Positions 1 through 7,958 of a stretch of 8,204 nucleotides of DNA are shown here, in pieces. This DNA is from Bacteroidetes bacterium GWA2_30_7 (GTDB lineage Bacteria > Bacteroidota > Bacteroidia > Bacteroidales > GWF2-33-38), in NCBI GenBank assembly GCA_001768155.1, contig MENC01000065.1, positions 1 through 8,204 on the forward strand, given 5' to 3'. Positions within the stretch are counted from its first letter, which is position 1. Each line of letters opens with the position of its first letter. A program made the position numbers and the translations under genes. The notes beneath the pieces were generated by a model. It had not been told where the DNA came from, searched no databases, and worked only from the letters and a program-made list of their open reading frames with translations.

Positions 1-1266
1 CCATACCGAACTTGTTACACCTGTTATTTCGTGTTCTATTCGAATTGTGCCGCCAAATTCGCCGGGGTTTTCTTGTAATTCAGATGTTTTTACGTGTAGT
101 TTTTTTTGCGGACTTGTTGTTCCAATTCCTGTGTTGCCACTATTAAGCCCTGCATTTAATATTATATTATAAGATGAAAGCCCACATTGTAATTTTAAAT
201 TTCCATTATTTGCATAAATTGAATTTTCGTTTGATTTTAATATAAGAGTCCCAGTACCGATTTTGATATTGTCAAGTATTTGAATACTATCCATTATCGT
301 ATTTCCGGCATGAAAATTTTGTGTAGTTAATGTGCCAATTGTGGTAACATTATTTGCTGTAATGTTTCCTGTTGATGTAATATTTGAGCTACCAAAATCA
401 ATAATTCCATCTGCTGATGTAATCTGTCCTGTTGTTCCATTAAAGTTTAGTTTATTCCCAAGAGTAATTTCTTTGGCAAGTAATAATCCTGTTGTTTTTA
501 CTCTTACTTGTTCGGTATTATTGGTTTTTATTACAAAATCGTGATTATCGGTTGTGCCTATAAAATTTGTGTTTTCATCGCTATTGGCATTTCCAGTAAG
601 TTGCCAGTTATAGCTTCCAGTATTTCCGTTTACAACTTTTAAGGCAGATAATTGTAAATTGTCGATTCTTAAAGTACCAGTTGTGGAGGTTGCTTCACTA
701 GCAGCAAGTTTAAAATAAACCGTATTTACTAAATCAAGATTTTCGATATTTGTCAAATCAAAAATACACTCATAAAACTGGTCAAAACCAGCAAAGCTAA
801 TAAAACTGAGGCTTGAATAATTGATACCATCTGTACTATAGTATAATGTCAGTTTTTGAGCACCTGTTGAACTTCTTCTTGCTTGTAAATAAAGTTTATA
901 AGATTTATAATTTTGTAAATCGCTTCCACTAACCGAAACAGTCCAATATCTGGTATTAATGCCACTAGAATTTTGCATAGCTAAAGCTTGTCCTCCTGTA
1001 GGATTATTAGCAAACGCCTGTACTCCTGAATTAATACCTGTAAATGTTAGGAAGGGTTCTGTGCAATTTATTTTACAATTGATGTTTGGTGCTGTGTTAG
1101 ATGCATCAACAGGGTAGGCTGAAACAATGTTGAAATCGTAGTTTACTATTACAGTTTGTGCATAACTGGTTTTGAACAAAATAATGTTTACTAAAATAAG
1201 TAAAGAAAAATAACGTAACAATGAAGCAATTACACCTCTGCTTTTACATAATTTGCTGTTTTTCAT
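1..1266 (-). CDS. Secreted jelly-roll / GIGT-motif (tail-fibre-like) protein, 3' end missing
   Basis: Read on the minus strand from ATG at 1266-1264, the frame stays open for 422 codons to the window edge, so the C-terminus is missing. Residues 1-36 form a signal peptide: basic start, hydrophobic core around 20-31, and SYA before Gln37. Residues about 40-210 look like the beta-sandwich (jelly-roll) module of Bacteroidetes exported proteins, with RYWTVSVSGSDLQNYKSYKL, then LTLYYSTDGINY and a closing TGTLRIDNLQL. Residues about 215-380 are Gly/Thr/Asn-rich short beta repeats. Residues 380-392 read GIGTTSPQKKLHV, typical of stalks that precede an endosialidase-type (Peptidase S74) chaperone domain or a T9SS sorting domain. 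Either ending would lie off the window. The role is probably surface or secreted and adhesive or structural, which is inference. It is divergent from the plus-strand genes. No strong ribosome binding site is visible, as usual in this phylum. Confidence 0.88.
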   Translation of the reverse strand, partial: MKNSKLCKSRGVIASLLRYFSLLILVNIILFKTSYAQTVIVNYDFNIVSAYPVDASNTAPNINCKINCTEPFLTFTGINSGVQAFANNPTGGQALAMQNSSGINTRYWTVSVSGSDLQNYKSYKLYLQARRSSTGAQKLTLYYSTDGINYSSLSFISFAGFDQFYECIFDLTNIENLDLVNTVYFKLAASEATSTTGTLRIDNLQLSALKVVNGNTGSYNWQLTGNANSDENTNFIGTTDNHDFVIKTNNTEQVRVKTTGLLLAKEITLGNKLNFNGTTGQITSADGIIDFGSSNITSTGNITANNVTTIGTLTTQNFHAGNTIMDSIQILDNIKIGTGTLILKSNENSIYANNGNLKLQCGLSSYNIILNAGLNSGNTGIGTTSPQKKLHVKTSELQENPGEFGGTIRIEHEITGVTSSVW

Positions 1267-1303
1267 AAGGTTATAGTTTTGATTAATATTTTGTAAAAAA
1301 ATG

Positions 1304-1363
1304 TTAACTTTTGCATACTTTCATTTAAACGCAAAAAAGTTAAAAAGGTTTAAAAAAAGTTAA
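1304..1363. promoter_or_regulatory. Three copies of a TTAACTTTT-type motif upstream of the minus-strand gene
   Basis: AAAAAAGTTAA occurs at 1333-1343 and again at 1353-1363, exactly 20 bp apart, about two helical turns. The reverse orientation TTAACTTTTGC lies at 1304-1314 and pairs with GCAAAAAAGTTAA at 1331-1343 as an imperfect inverted repeat with a 2-nt bulge. The cluster sits 38-97 bp upstream of the ATG at 1266. The spacing and position suit an operator or upstream promoter element. In such AT-rich DNA chance similarity is possible, so the regulatory reading is inference. Confidence 0.35.
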
Positions 1364-1570
1364 GGAATTTTTAAACTAAAATTATAGTCGATTAAGAAAC
1401 TCATGTACAATAAGGAATGAAGCATGTAGTTTAGAATTGTTGTAAATAAATAAGAGGAAGTTTGTGGTTATTTATACTCTTTCTTAATAGGTTTACGAAC
1501 TTGTACTAAGTATAATCGAAGTATGTAAAGCTATTTAGTGTTAATAAAAAAACTTGATAAAAATATAAAT

Positions 1571-1612
1571 GTACGATGTACGATTTACGATTTACAAAGT
1601 ACAATTTACGAT
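1571..1612. repeat. 7-bp tandem repeat, six units, consensus KTACGAT
   Basis: Six consecutive 7-bp units read GTACGAT, GTACGAT, TTACGAT, TTACAAA, GTACAAT and TTACGAT, all in exact register. A 10-bp perfect inverted repeat overlaps the array: AAGTACAATT at 1597-1606 and AATTGTACTT at 1633-1642. A 9-bp one is also present: AATTTACGA at 1603-1611 and TCGTAAATT at 1656-1664. The array is noncoding. Short heptameric arrays of this kind occur in intergenic DNA of Bacteroidetes and cyanobacteria; their function is not known. Confidence 0.8.
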
Positions 1613-1825
1613 TTGGGAACGGTAGTTAAAGCAATTGTACTTCTTACATCTAAAGTCGTAAATTTTTAAAAAAATGAGTTTTCTTATATGCACTAGTTTG
1701 TCATTCGCGTATTTTTTTTATAAAGAGTAAAATTTTAAATTTTCTTATTTTAACTTTACAGCTTCTAATATTTATCGAAGTTTATAATTTTTAATAAAAT
1801 AGGGTGAATATTTGTATTTCGTAAT

Positions 1826-4603
1826 ATGCTTAAAAAAATTGTAATAATCTCAGTAATAGCTATTGTTTTAGTAGTTTCTTCAATTGCTGTTTATTTATAT
1901 CTGAAAAAAGAAAAACCATATAACTCAAACATTATTGATGCTGTACCTGTTAATGCAGCCTTAATTTTTGAAGTACATGATTATCTGAAATTTTCAAATG
2001 ATTTATCACATAAAAACTTATTATGGAGCGAAGTTCAAACAATTCCATTGTTTTCGTCAATTCAACACAATTTAAACTATCTCGACTCTATAATAAAAAA
2101 AGATGCAACTTTAAGCAAATTCTTCACTAACAGACCTGTAACTATTTCGATACACTCTACCGGAGCTTCAAAATTCGATTTTTTGTTTATAATGAATATT
2201 CCAAATAGTTCGTCTGAAGATTATTTAATGCAATACATAACTGAAAAAATTAAACATAATAGTATGATTTCAAAACGAAATTACGACAAAGTTGAAATCA
2301 TTGATATTAAGTTTAATGAAGGCGATATACCCTATAATTTTTCTTGTGCTTTTCATGAGGGAATGTTTGTTTTTAGTTTTTCATCTATTCTTGTTGAAGA
2401 TGCAATTCGCCAAATAAACTCTAAAGAATCTCTGAAATCAGATAAATATTACACCAAAGTAGCCTCAACTGCCGGAAAAAATGTTCAAGGAAATATTTAT
2501 ATTAACTATAAATCTTTTCCAAAATTACTATCGACACTTGTAAATGATAAATATTCGTATGATGTTTCTGAGTTTTCAAATTACTCAAACTGGACAGAAT
2601 TTGATTTGAATGTTAATACAAGCTCAATAAGTATGAATGGCTTTTCGTTTTCAGATAAAATATCTGACAATTTGCTGAATGCACTTGACAATCAATCACC
2701 CGAAAGCTTCACTGTTTCTGATATTTTGCCTGCAAATACTTCTTTTTTTATTACACTTTCGTTAAGTGATGTAAATTTATTTTACGAAAATCTTCTCAAA
2801 TATTTAGATAAAAATGGTAAACTTTCTAAACATAAATCTGAAATTTATAACCTTAACAATAAATATTCTATCGACATAGAAAAATATTTTTTATCAAATA
2901 TCGATAAAGAAATTGCTTTAGTTTATTCCGACATAAACAGCTTGAATATCAGACAAGATGCTTATGTTGTGTTTAAAGTTATAGGAAAAAGTTCTGCAGA
3001 AGAAAGCCTACAAGAAATTATTAAGAAAGTGGCAAAAATCGAAAAAAAAGAATATTCGTCATATATCTCTAACTGTGATATTGATAGCGAATTAGATTAT
3101 CCTATATATAAGCTTCCATCTGATAATATTCCAGAAAAATTATTTGGAAAAATTTTTAGTGGCATAAGTTCAGGGTATCTTACTTTTATTGATAATTATA
3201 TGGTTTTTGCTGCATCAGAAAGGATACTTTCAAAAATAATTCATTCAAATATATTACAAAAAACCCTTGATAAGGATTTGTATTTTAACACTTTCAGCGA
3301 AAACTTGACTTCTAAAACCAACTTTTATTTTTATGCTAATTTTTCAGGTTCTTCTTTATTACTTTCGCAGTTTATGAACCCCGAAATTGCTTCATCTTTC
3401 AATAAATTTCCTGAACCTTTTCAGAAAATACAATCAATCGCTTTTCAAATAAGTTATAATAATAATTTATTTTATAATAATTTGTTTATCAATTTTAATC
3501 CCGAATACAACGAACCACCACATACAGTGTGGGAAAGCCATCTTGATACATTTACTTCTTTTAAACCAAAATTAGTAATTAATCATTTGACAGACGAAAA
3601 AGAAATTATTTTACAAGACAATAATAATACTTTGTATTTGGTTAATAGTCTCGGAAAGATTCTCTGGAAAAAGCCTTTAGACGAGGCAATTATGGGAGAT
3701 ATTTCGCAAATAGACTGTTTTAAAAACAAAAAACTTCAATATTTGTTTAATACAAAATCAAAATTATATATTATTGATAGAAATGGAAATTTTGTTGACA
3801 GATTTCCTGTAAAACTACCCTCAAAAGCTACTGCTCCACTTGCAGTATTTGATTATGAAAATAACCGTGATTATCGAATTTTTATACCGTCAGAAGACCG
3901 AAAAATAAGAGCATTTTCTACAAATGGTGATATTGTTACGGGATGGGATTTTGAAAAAACAGAAACTTATGTTAGAAAACAAATACAACATTTCAGAATC
4001 GAAAGCAAGGATTACATTGTATTTAATGATAGTTTAAAAATATATATTCTCGACCGTAAAGGGCTACCAAGAGTAAAGTTAAAAAAACAATTTGCCGCAT
4101 CACCAAATAATAGTTTTTCACTTGATAACGCAACCAAAAACAAAAAAGCTCGTCTAGTTTCTACTGATACAATAGGAACTATAATGTACATTGATTTTGA
4201 TGGTAAAGTTGAAGCTTTAAAAATTTCAGAGTTTTCAAGAAATCATTTTTTCGACCTACAAGATGTTAATGCTGATGATGTTAATGATTTTATATTTCTT
4301 GATGAAAATAATTTAATTACATATCGAACTAATAAAAATGAAATATTCAGTCATGAATTTGACGAAAAAATTACATTAAAACCAGTATATTATTACTTTG
4401 CACAAAATGACAGAAAAATTGGAGTTTGCTCAAGCAAAACAAATGAAATATTTTTATTCAATAGCGATGGGAAAATTTACGAAGGGTTTCCTCTCAGAGG
4501 TAAAACTCTATTTAGTATTGGTTACATTGGAAAATCTACCGACAAATTTAACCTGATAGTTGGAAGCGATTTAAATTATTTATATAATTATGAAGTAAAA
4601 TAA
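1826..4603 (+). CDS. Membrane-anchored DUF3352-like protein with C-terminal beta-propeller
   Basis: This is a 925-residue protein ending in TAA. The ATG at 1826 is the first possible start, since an in-frame TGA lies at 1805-1807. Residues 5-26 form one hydrophobic helix after MLKK and lead into KKEK with no clear cleavage site, so the protein is probably an inner-membrane anchor with a periplasmic body. The region about 35-580 resembles DUF3352-type proteins. It contains two related segment starts, PVNAALIFEV (from Pro41) and PANTSFFITL (from Pro302), which suggests a duplicated module. Residues about 590-925 carry repeated short strands of the form hydrophobic-Tyr/Phe-x-Asp/Asn-x-x-Gly-Lys/Asn, for example LYLVNSLGKILWKK (603), LYIIDRNGNFVDRFP and IFLFNSDGKIYEGFP. 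These indicate a PQQ/WD40-like propeller of roughly seven or eight blades. DVNADDVND (813-821) matches a calcium-loop pattern. There are no catalytic residues I can name. It is first of three co-directional envelope genes and its function is unknown. Confidence 0.93.
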   Translation: MLKKIVIISVIAIVLVVSSIAVYLYLKKEKPYNSNIIDAVPVNAALIFEVHDYLKFSNDLSHKNLLWSEVQTIPLFSSIQHNLNYLDSIIKKDATLSKFFTNRPVTISIHSTGASKFDFLFIMNIPNSSSEDYLMQYITEKIKHNSMISKRNYDKVEIIDIKFNEGDIPYNFSCAFHEGMFVFSFSSILVEDAIRQINSKESLKSDKYYTKVASTAGKNVQGNIYINYKSFPKLLSTLVNDKYSYDVSEFSNYSNWTEFDLNVNTSSISMNGFSFSDKISDNLLNALDNQSPESFTVSDILPANTSFFITLSLSDVNLFYENLLKYLDKNGKLSKHKSEIYNLNNKYSIDIEKYFLSNIDKEIALVYSDINSLNIRQDAYVVFKVIGKSSAEESLQEIIKKVAKIEKKEYSSYISNCDIDSELDYPIYKLPSDNIPEKLFGKIFSGISSGYLTFIDNYMVFAASERILSKIIHSNILQKTLDKDLYFNTFSENLTSKTNFYFYANFSGSSLLLSQFMNPEIASSFNKFPEPFQKIQSIAFQISYNNNLFYNNLFINFNPEYNEPPHTVWESHLDTFTSFKPKLVINHLTDEKEIILQDNNNTLYLVNSLGKILWKKPLDEAIMGDISQIDCFKNKKLQYLFNTKSKLYIIDRNGNFVDRFPVKLPSKATAPLAVFDYENNRDYRIFIPSEDRKIRAFSTNGDIVTGWDFEKTETYVRKQIQHFRIESKDYIVFNDSLKIYILDRKGLPRVKLKKQFAASPNNSFSLDNATKNKKARLVSTDTIGTIMYIDFDGKVEALKISEFSRNHFFDLQDVNADDVNDFIFLDENNLITYRTNKNEIFSHEFDEKITLKPVYYYFAQNDRKIGVCSSKTNEIFLFNSDGKIYEGFPLRGKTLFSIGYIGKSTDKFNLIVGSDLNYLYNYEVK

Positions 4604-4693
4604 AAAATTTAGAACTTAATAAATATTCATTGAAATCACTTGAACACATAAATATACACATCAAACAATCTTCTATAACTAAACTATAAACAA
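4604..4693. other. Short gap within the plus-strand cluster
   Basis: These 90 AT-rich bases contain no hairpin followed by a T-run and no clear promoter, so read-through transcription from the upstream gene is plausible. The bases just before the next ATG (ATAAACAA) are A-rich. A similar A-rich leader precedes the preferred start of the barrel gene at 6454. Such leaders are the usual start context in Bacteroidetes, which rely little on Shine-Dalgarno pairing. Confidence 0.45.
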
Positions 4694-6346
4694 ATGAAAA
4701 ATATTCGATTAAAAAACATAACAGGATTTATATTAATTTTATTAATAATAATGCTCGGTTATAATGCCTGTGTAAAAGATAACTTTAAATACGATAAATT
4801 AACTACTAATAATGTAGAGTGGCGACCCAACATAGCTGTACCTGTGGCTTTCGCAACTCTTAATTTAAGAGATTTGCTTCAAGATTATGATAGCACCGAA
4901 TTATTGGTTGAAGATGGTACAGGTTTTTTATATGTTATGTACGAAAGTAAAGTAGCTTCAATTACTGCCGAAAATCTTATAAATATTTCAAATCAAAGCT
5001 ATTCTGAAAATATTCCTGTTCCAGATTTAAGCATTGTTGGCAACCAGCTTTATGCAAAAAAAGAGATGGTCAAAACATTTGATGTTATTGGAGATGAAAG
5101 AATTGACAGTATTATTTTAAAGACTTGTAGTTTAGCTGTTACAATTTCATCTACATATAAGCATACCGGAACTATAAAGTTTACATTTCCAACAATAAAG
5201 CTTAACGGACAGATATTTACAGTTAATGTTCCGATAAGTTCAGCTTCAGGTAATTTTAATTCAATTAAGGATTATGATTTAAGCTCATATCATATTGATT
5301 TAACCTCGGGTCCGTCAAATTATAACCAATTATCTTATACTGTTGAACTTTGGTTAGACGATTCAAGTTCACCAGTTCAGGCTTCAGATAATTTATCTAT
5401 TAATTTCGATTTCTCAAGTATTAAATTCTCCTCAGCTTATGGATATTTTGGACAAAAGAATATAAATATTCCGCTTGATTCTATTGTTTTAGAAGTATAT
5501 GCAAATGCTTTTCAAGGAAATGCTTCTGTAGAAGACCCAAAAATGAATATTTATATTAATAATTCTTATGGAATGGAAATTAAGGCAAATATTACTAATT
5601 TAAGTGGTTATTCTAATATTTATCAACCAACTCCATTGATTTTACCTTCTTTTTATAATCCAATAACCATTCAAGGACCAAGCTTTAATCAAATTGGTCA
5701 ATCGCTATTAACCGAAATGTTTTTGAATAAAAGTAATTGCAATATAAAAAGTGTAATGTCAAACTTACCACATTATATACTTTATTCGGTTGATGCACAA
5801 ACAAATCCAAATGCAACCCCAAGTTTACAAACCAATTTTGTTTTAGACTCAAGTAAATTAGATGTTGATATTGAAGTTGAATTACCGCTTTATGGAAGCG
5901 CTAAATATTTTGTACTTCAAGATACTACAGAATTTGATGTTTCAAAATTTTTTAAAGATTTAAATCCAATAGACTGGGTAATGTTCAGAACAAATATTAC
6001 TAATGGTTTTCCGACAGATATTGGAGTTCAGGCTTACTTTACCGATTCGTTATATAATGTAGTTGACTCTCTGTTTGAACGTGATACACAGTTTATAAGT
6101 TCAGGAGTTATTAATAGCGAAGGAAAAGTTATTCAATCAACACTTCAAACTACTGATGTGTTATTTCCCAAAAACAGAATCAAAAAATTAGAAAATGTAA
6201 AGTATGCGTTATTCAGAGGATATGCAAGTACAACAAACAATGCACAAGAAGCTGTAAGAATATATTCTAATTATGGTGTAGAAGTACAATTAGCTATACA
6301 GGCACAATTCACTATAAACCAAGCTCAATCAGATACAATTTTTTAA
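4694..6346 (+). CDS. Probable outer-membrane lipoprotein, beta-rich, partner of the downstream barrel
   Basis: This is a 550-residue protein. Residues 1-25 are a signal sequence: MKNIRLKN, then a hydrophobic stretch 11-22. It ends at Cys26 in LGYNAC, a relaxed lipobox with Tyr at -3 and Ala at -1, so lipoprotein processing is likely but not certain. After a short acidic linker comes NNVEWRPNIAVPVAFATLNLRDLL (about 38-62), a motif I associate with unnamed Bacteroidetes lipoproteins. The body is almost all beta, with alternating hydrophobic residues and many Ser, Thr and Asn. The C-terminal segment, with VKYALFRGYAST followed by VRIYSNYGVEVQLAIQAQF, is the other family-like feature. I recognise no enzyme motif and know no functional name. 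The gene lies 90 bp after the propeller gene and 107 bp before the barrel gene. A lipoprotein next to a DUF5723 barrel suggests an outer-membrane complex, which is inference. Confidence 0.92.
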   Translation: MKNIRLKNITGFILILLIIMLGYNACVKDNFKYDKLTTNNVEWRPNIAVPVAFATLNLRDLLQDYDSTELLVEDGTGFLYVMYESKVASITAENLINISNQSYSENIPVPDLSIVGNQLYAKKEMVKTFDVIGDERIDSIILKTCSLAVTISSTYKHTGTIKFTFPTIKLNGQIFTVNVPISSASGNFNSIKDYDLSSYHIDLTSGPSNYNQLSYTVELWLDDSSSPVQASDNLSINFDFSSIKFSSAYGYFGQKNINIPLDSIVLEVYANAFQGNASVEDPKMNIYINNSYGMEIKANITNLSGYSNIYQPTPLILPSFYNPITIQGPSFNQIGQSLLTEMFLNKSNCNIKSVMSNLPHYILYSVDAQTNPNATPSLQTNFVLDSSKLDVDIEVELPLYGSAKYFVLQDTTEFDVSKFFKDLNPIDWVMFRTNITNGFPTDIGVQAYFTDSLYNVVDSLFERDTQFISSGVINSEGKVIQSTLQTTDVLFPKNRIKKLENVKYALFRGYASTTNNAQEAVRIYSNYGVEVQLAIQAQFTINQAQSDTIF

Positions 6347-6366
6347 ACAAAGCAGATTTTAAAATG

Positions 6367-6430
6367 AACCGAGCCATGAGTAGAGACTCACACAATAGCA
6401 TGATTAAATTTGGCGAGCTGCATCTGGCAA
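6367..6430. repeat. GC-richer intergenic segment with hairpin, possible dispersed repeat
   Basis: By my count about 45% of these 64 bases are G or C, far above the flanking AT-rich DNA. It contains a perfect 5-bp stem with a 4-nt loop (TGAGT, AGAG, ACTCA at 6377-6390) and, further on, two TGGC copies in GGCGAGCTGCATCTGGC. It sits between the lipoprotein and barrel genes. It has no in-frame stop in the barrel reading frame, so it creates an apparent 30-codon N-terminal extension from ATG 6364. The composition suggests an inserted small repeat or a structured leader. I cannot tell which without searching for other copies. Confidence 0.4.
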
Positions 6431-6453
6431 ATAAAAAAACAAATAATAAACAC

Positions 6454-7878
6454 ATGAAAAAGATATTTATATTAATTTTATTGATTACTTCAACAGTAGC
6501 TTTTACGCAACAAAGTAATACAATGTATTTTATGCAGAAAAATCCACAAAGTCATTTATTAAATCCTGCAATTCAGGATAATTGTAAATTTACGATAGGT
6601 GGATTACCTGTTAATGCTACTCCAGTTTTAGGACAAGTATTTCTGCCTTTTTATTTAAATATTAATATTACAAATTTCAATTATAATACTATTATTCATA
6701 AAGGCGAAGGAAAATATTCAGATTCGTTGGTAGTTGATATTCCAAAATTAATCAACAAATTGAGTAAAAACAACTATATTAATTTTGAAACTCACTTAAA
6801 TATATTGTCGTTAGGTTATAAACTCAAAAAGTTTTATTTTACAATAGGGTTAACCGAAAAATTTGATTTTAAATTTAATTTTTCGAGAGACCTTCTTCAA
6901 CTTCCCTGGTACGGTAATGGGCATCCAGCGAATATAGGTCGTAGTATGGAGATGACAATAGGCTTAAATGCTGTTCATTACAGAGAATTGGCACTTGGAA
7001 CATCTTGGGAAAAAACCGATAAACTTACATTCGGTGCGAAAGTGAAAATTTTATTCGGCATGATGAATATTAAAACTTATGGAAAAGGAAATCAACTAAT
7101 TACTGATAATGTTTTTTTCGGATTTAATGCAAAAACTGATACAAAAATAAGTGGTTCATTACCCAGCGTAAATTTCCAGTATAACGATACTACCGGCGAA
7201 ATTGATACAGTTATTACAGAAGATTTTGATGGAAAAAAATACTTATTAAACTTTAAAAATCCTGGACTTGGCTTAGACTTAGGAGCAATATATAAATATA
7301 CCGATAAAATTACTTTTTCGGCAAGTTTAATAGATTTAGGCTTTATAAGATGGAAAGACCATACTTTTAATGCAACTGATAATGGTGAATTTTATTATAA
7401 GGGAATGGATGTAACTCCAATGATTAATCCAAACGATAGTACAGATGTTCCTCAATTATTACTTGACTCTTTAGAGAATATTTTTAAAATTACAGGCTCA
7501 AATAAATATTATTCAAGTTATCTTACACCAAAATTATATCTTGGTGGTTCTTACCAATTAAACGAAAAACTTGGTTTTGGTGCATTAGCACGTATCGAAC
7601 GTTATCCTAAATTATTTCATACATCTTTTACACTTTCAGCCAATTATGTGCCTATTAAATGGTTTTCTCTTTCTGGCTCATATTCATTTCAGAACGATAA
7701 ATATTATGATGTTGGTCTGGGGTTTGCTTTAAAATTTGGTCCTTACAGAATGTTTCTTGTTAATGATAATGTTTCGGGTATGATTTTTCCTCAAAAAACC
7801 AGAAATCTTAATTGGAGAACCGGCTTATATATTGGAATAGGCTGCAATAAAGAGAAAAAGAACGTTGTGAAGTTATAA
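6454..7878 (+). CDS. DUF5723 / PorP-like outer-membrane beta-barrel protein
   Basis: From ATG 6454 this is a 474-residue protein. An ATG at 6364 is in frame and open, but the 30 residues it adds (MNRAMSRDSHNSM onward) would sit in front of a textbook signal peptide. MKKIFILILLITSTVAFTQQ, cleaved near Thr18, strongly favours 6454. The mature start, NTMYFMQKNPQSHLLNPAIQ with LNPA at 36-39, matches DUF5723 proteins and recalls the NPA motif of PorP/SprF-type Bacteroidetes barrels. The rest alternates amphipathic strands, including LSLGYKLKKFYFTIGL, LALGTSWEKTDKLTFGAKVK, LYLGGSYQLNEKLGFGALAR and SLSGSYSFQNDKYYDVGLGF, as expected of an outer-membrane barrel. The exact role of DUF5723 proteins is not established, and a link to type IX secretion or gliding would be inference. 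It is last in the cluster and has no T9SS C-terminal sorting domain. Confidence 0.92.
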   Translation: MKKIFILILLITSTVAFTQQSNTMYFMQKNPQSHLLNPAIQDNCKFTIGGLPVNATPVLGQVFLPFYLNINITNFNYNTIIHKGEGKYSDSLVVDIPKLINKLSKNNYINFETHLNILSLGYKLKKFYFTIGLTEKFDFKFNFSRDLLQLPWYGNGHPANIGRSMEMTIGLNAVHYRELALGTSWEKTDKLTFGAKVKILFGMMNIKTYGKGNQLITDNVFFGFNAKTDTKISGSLPSVNFQYNDTTGEIDTVITEDFDGKKYLLNFKNPGLGLDLGAIYKYTDKITFSASLIDLGFIRWKDHTFNATDNGEFYYKGMDVTPMINPNDSTDVPQLLLDSLENIFKITGSNKYYSSYLTPKLYLGGSYQLNEKLGFGALARIERYPKLFHTSFTLSANYVPIKWFSLSGSYSFQNDKYYDVGLGFALKFGPYRMFLVNDNVSGMIFPQKTRNLNWRTGLYIGIGCNKEKKNVVKL

Positions 7879-7880
7879 AG

Positions 7881-7928
7881 TGTTGATTAGTTGAAGAGTT
7901 GAAAGGTTGATAGGTTGAAGAGTTGAAA
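7881..7928. repeat. 8-bp tandem repeat, six units, consensus RGTTGAAR
   Basis: Six units in exact 8-bp register read TGTTGATT, AGTTGAAG, AGTTGAAA, GGTTGATA, GGTTGAAG and AGTTGAAA. The array begins two bases after the barrel gene's stop codon. The GTTGA core is invariant in all six units. It is noncoding. Similar GTTGAA arrays are familiar from Bacteroidetes intergenic DNA; no function is known to me. Confidence 0.85.
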
Positions 7929-7958
7929 TAGTTTATTCATTCACTTTCTTTTTACTTT

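Larger units (their letters stand above)
1267..1825. other. Divergent intergenic region, 559 bp, no gene seen
   Basis: This separates the minus-strand secreted protein from the plus-strand cluster, so promoters for both directions should lie here. No convincing open frame, tRNA or RNA gene was seen. I found no clean Bacteroidetes promoter (TAnnTTTG with an upstream TTG box) in either direction, only near matches. It holds a repeated TTAACTTTT-type motif at 1304-1363 and a 7-bp tandem repeat at 1571-1612. The rest is AT-rich with homopolymer A and T runs. Confidence 0.7.

Noticed and set aside
332..544. Plus-strand open frame of 70 codons
   Set aside because: It lies wholly inside the minus-strand secreted-protein gene, antisense to its repeat region. 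It has no signal or family features of its own and is a shadow of the real frame.
1571..1612. CRISPR array
   Set aside because: The units are 7 bp with no spacers, and there are no cas genes.
1801..1807. AGGGTGA as a Shine-Dalgarno site for the propeller gene
   Set aside because: It ends 18 bases before the ATG, too far for usual ribosome positioning, and such sites are seldom used in Bacteroidetes.
1807..1814. AATATTTG as a promoter -7 box for the propeller gene
   Set aside because: It differs from TAnnTTTG at the first base, lies only 12 bp from the ATG, and has no TTG box at the expected upstream distance.
6364..6453. Start of the barrel gene at ATG 6364
   Set aside because: It would add 30 residues before a complete cleavable signal peptide. 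ATG 6454 has an A-rich leader and the expected MKKIF signal start.
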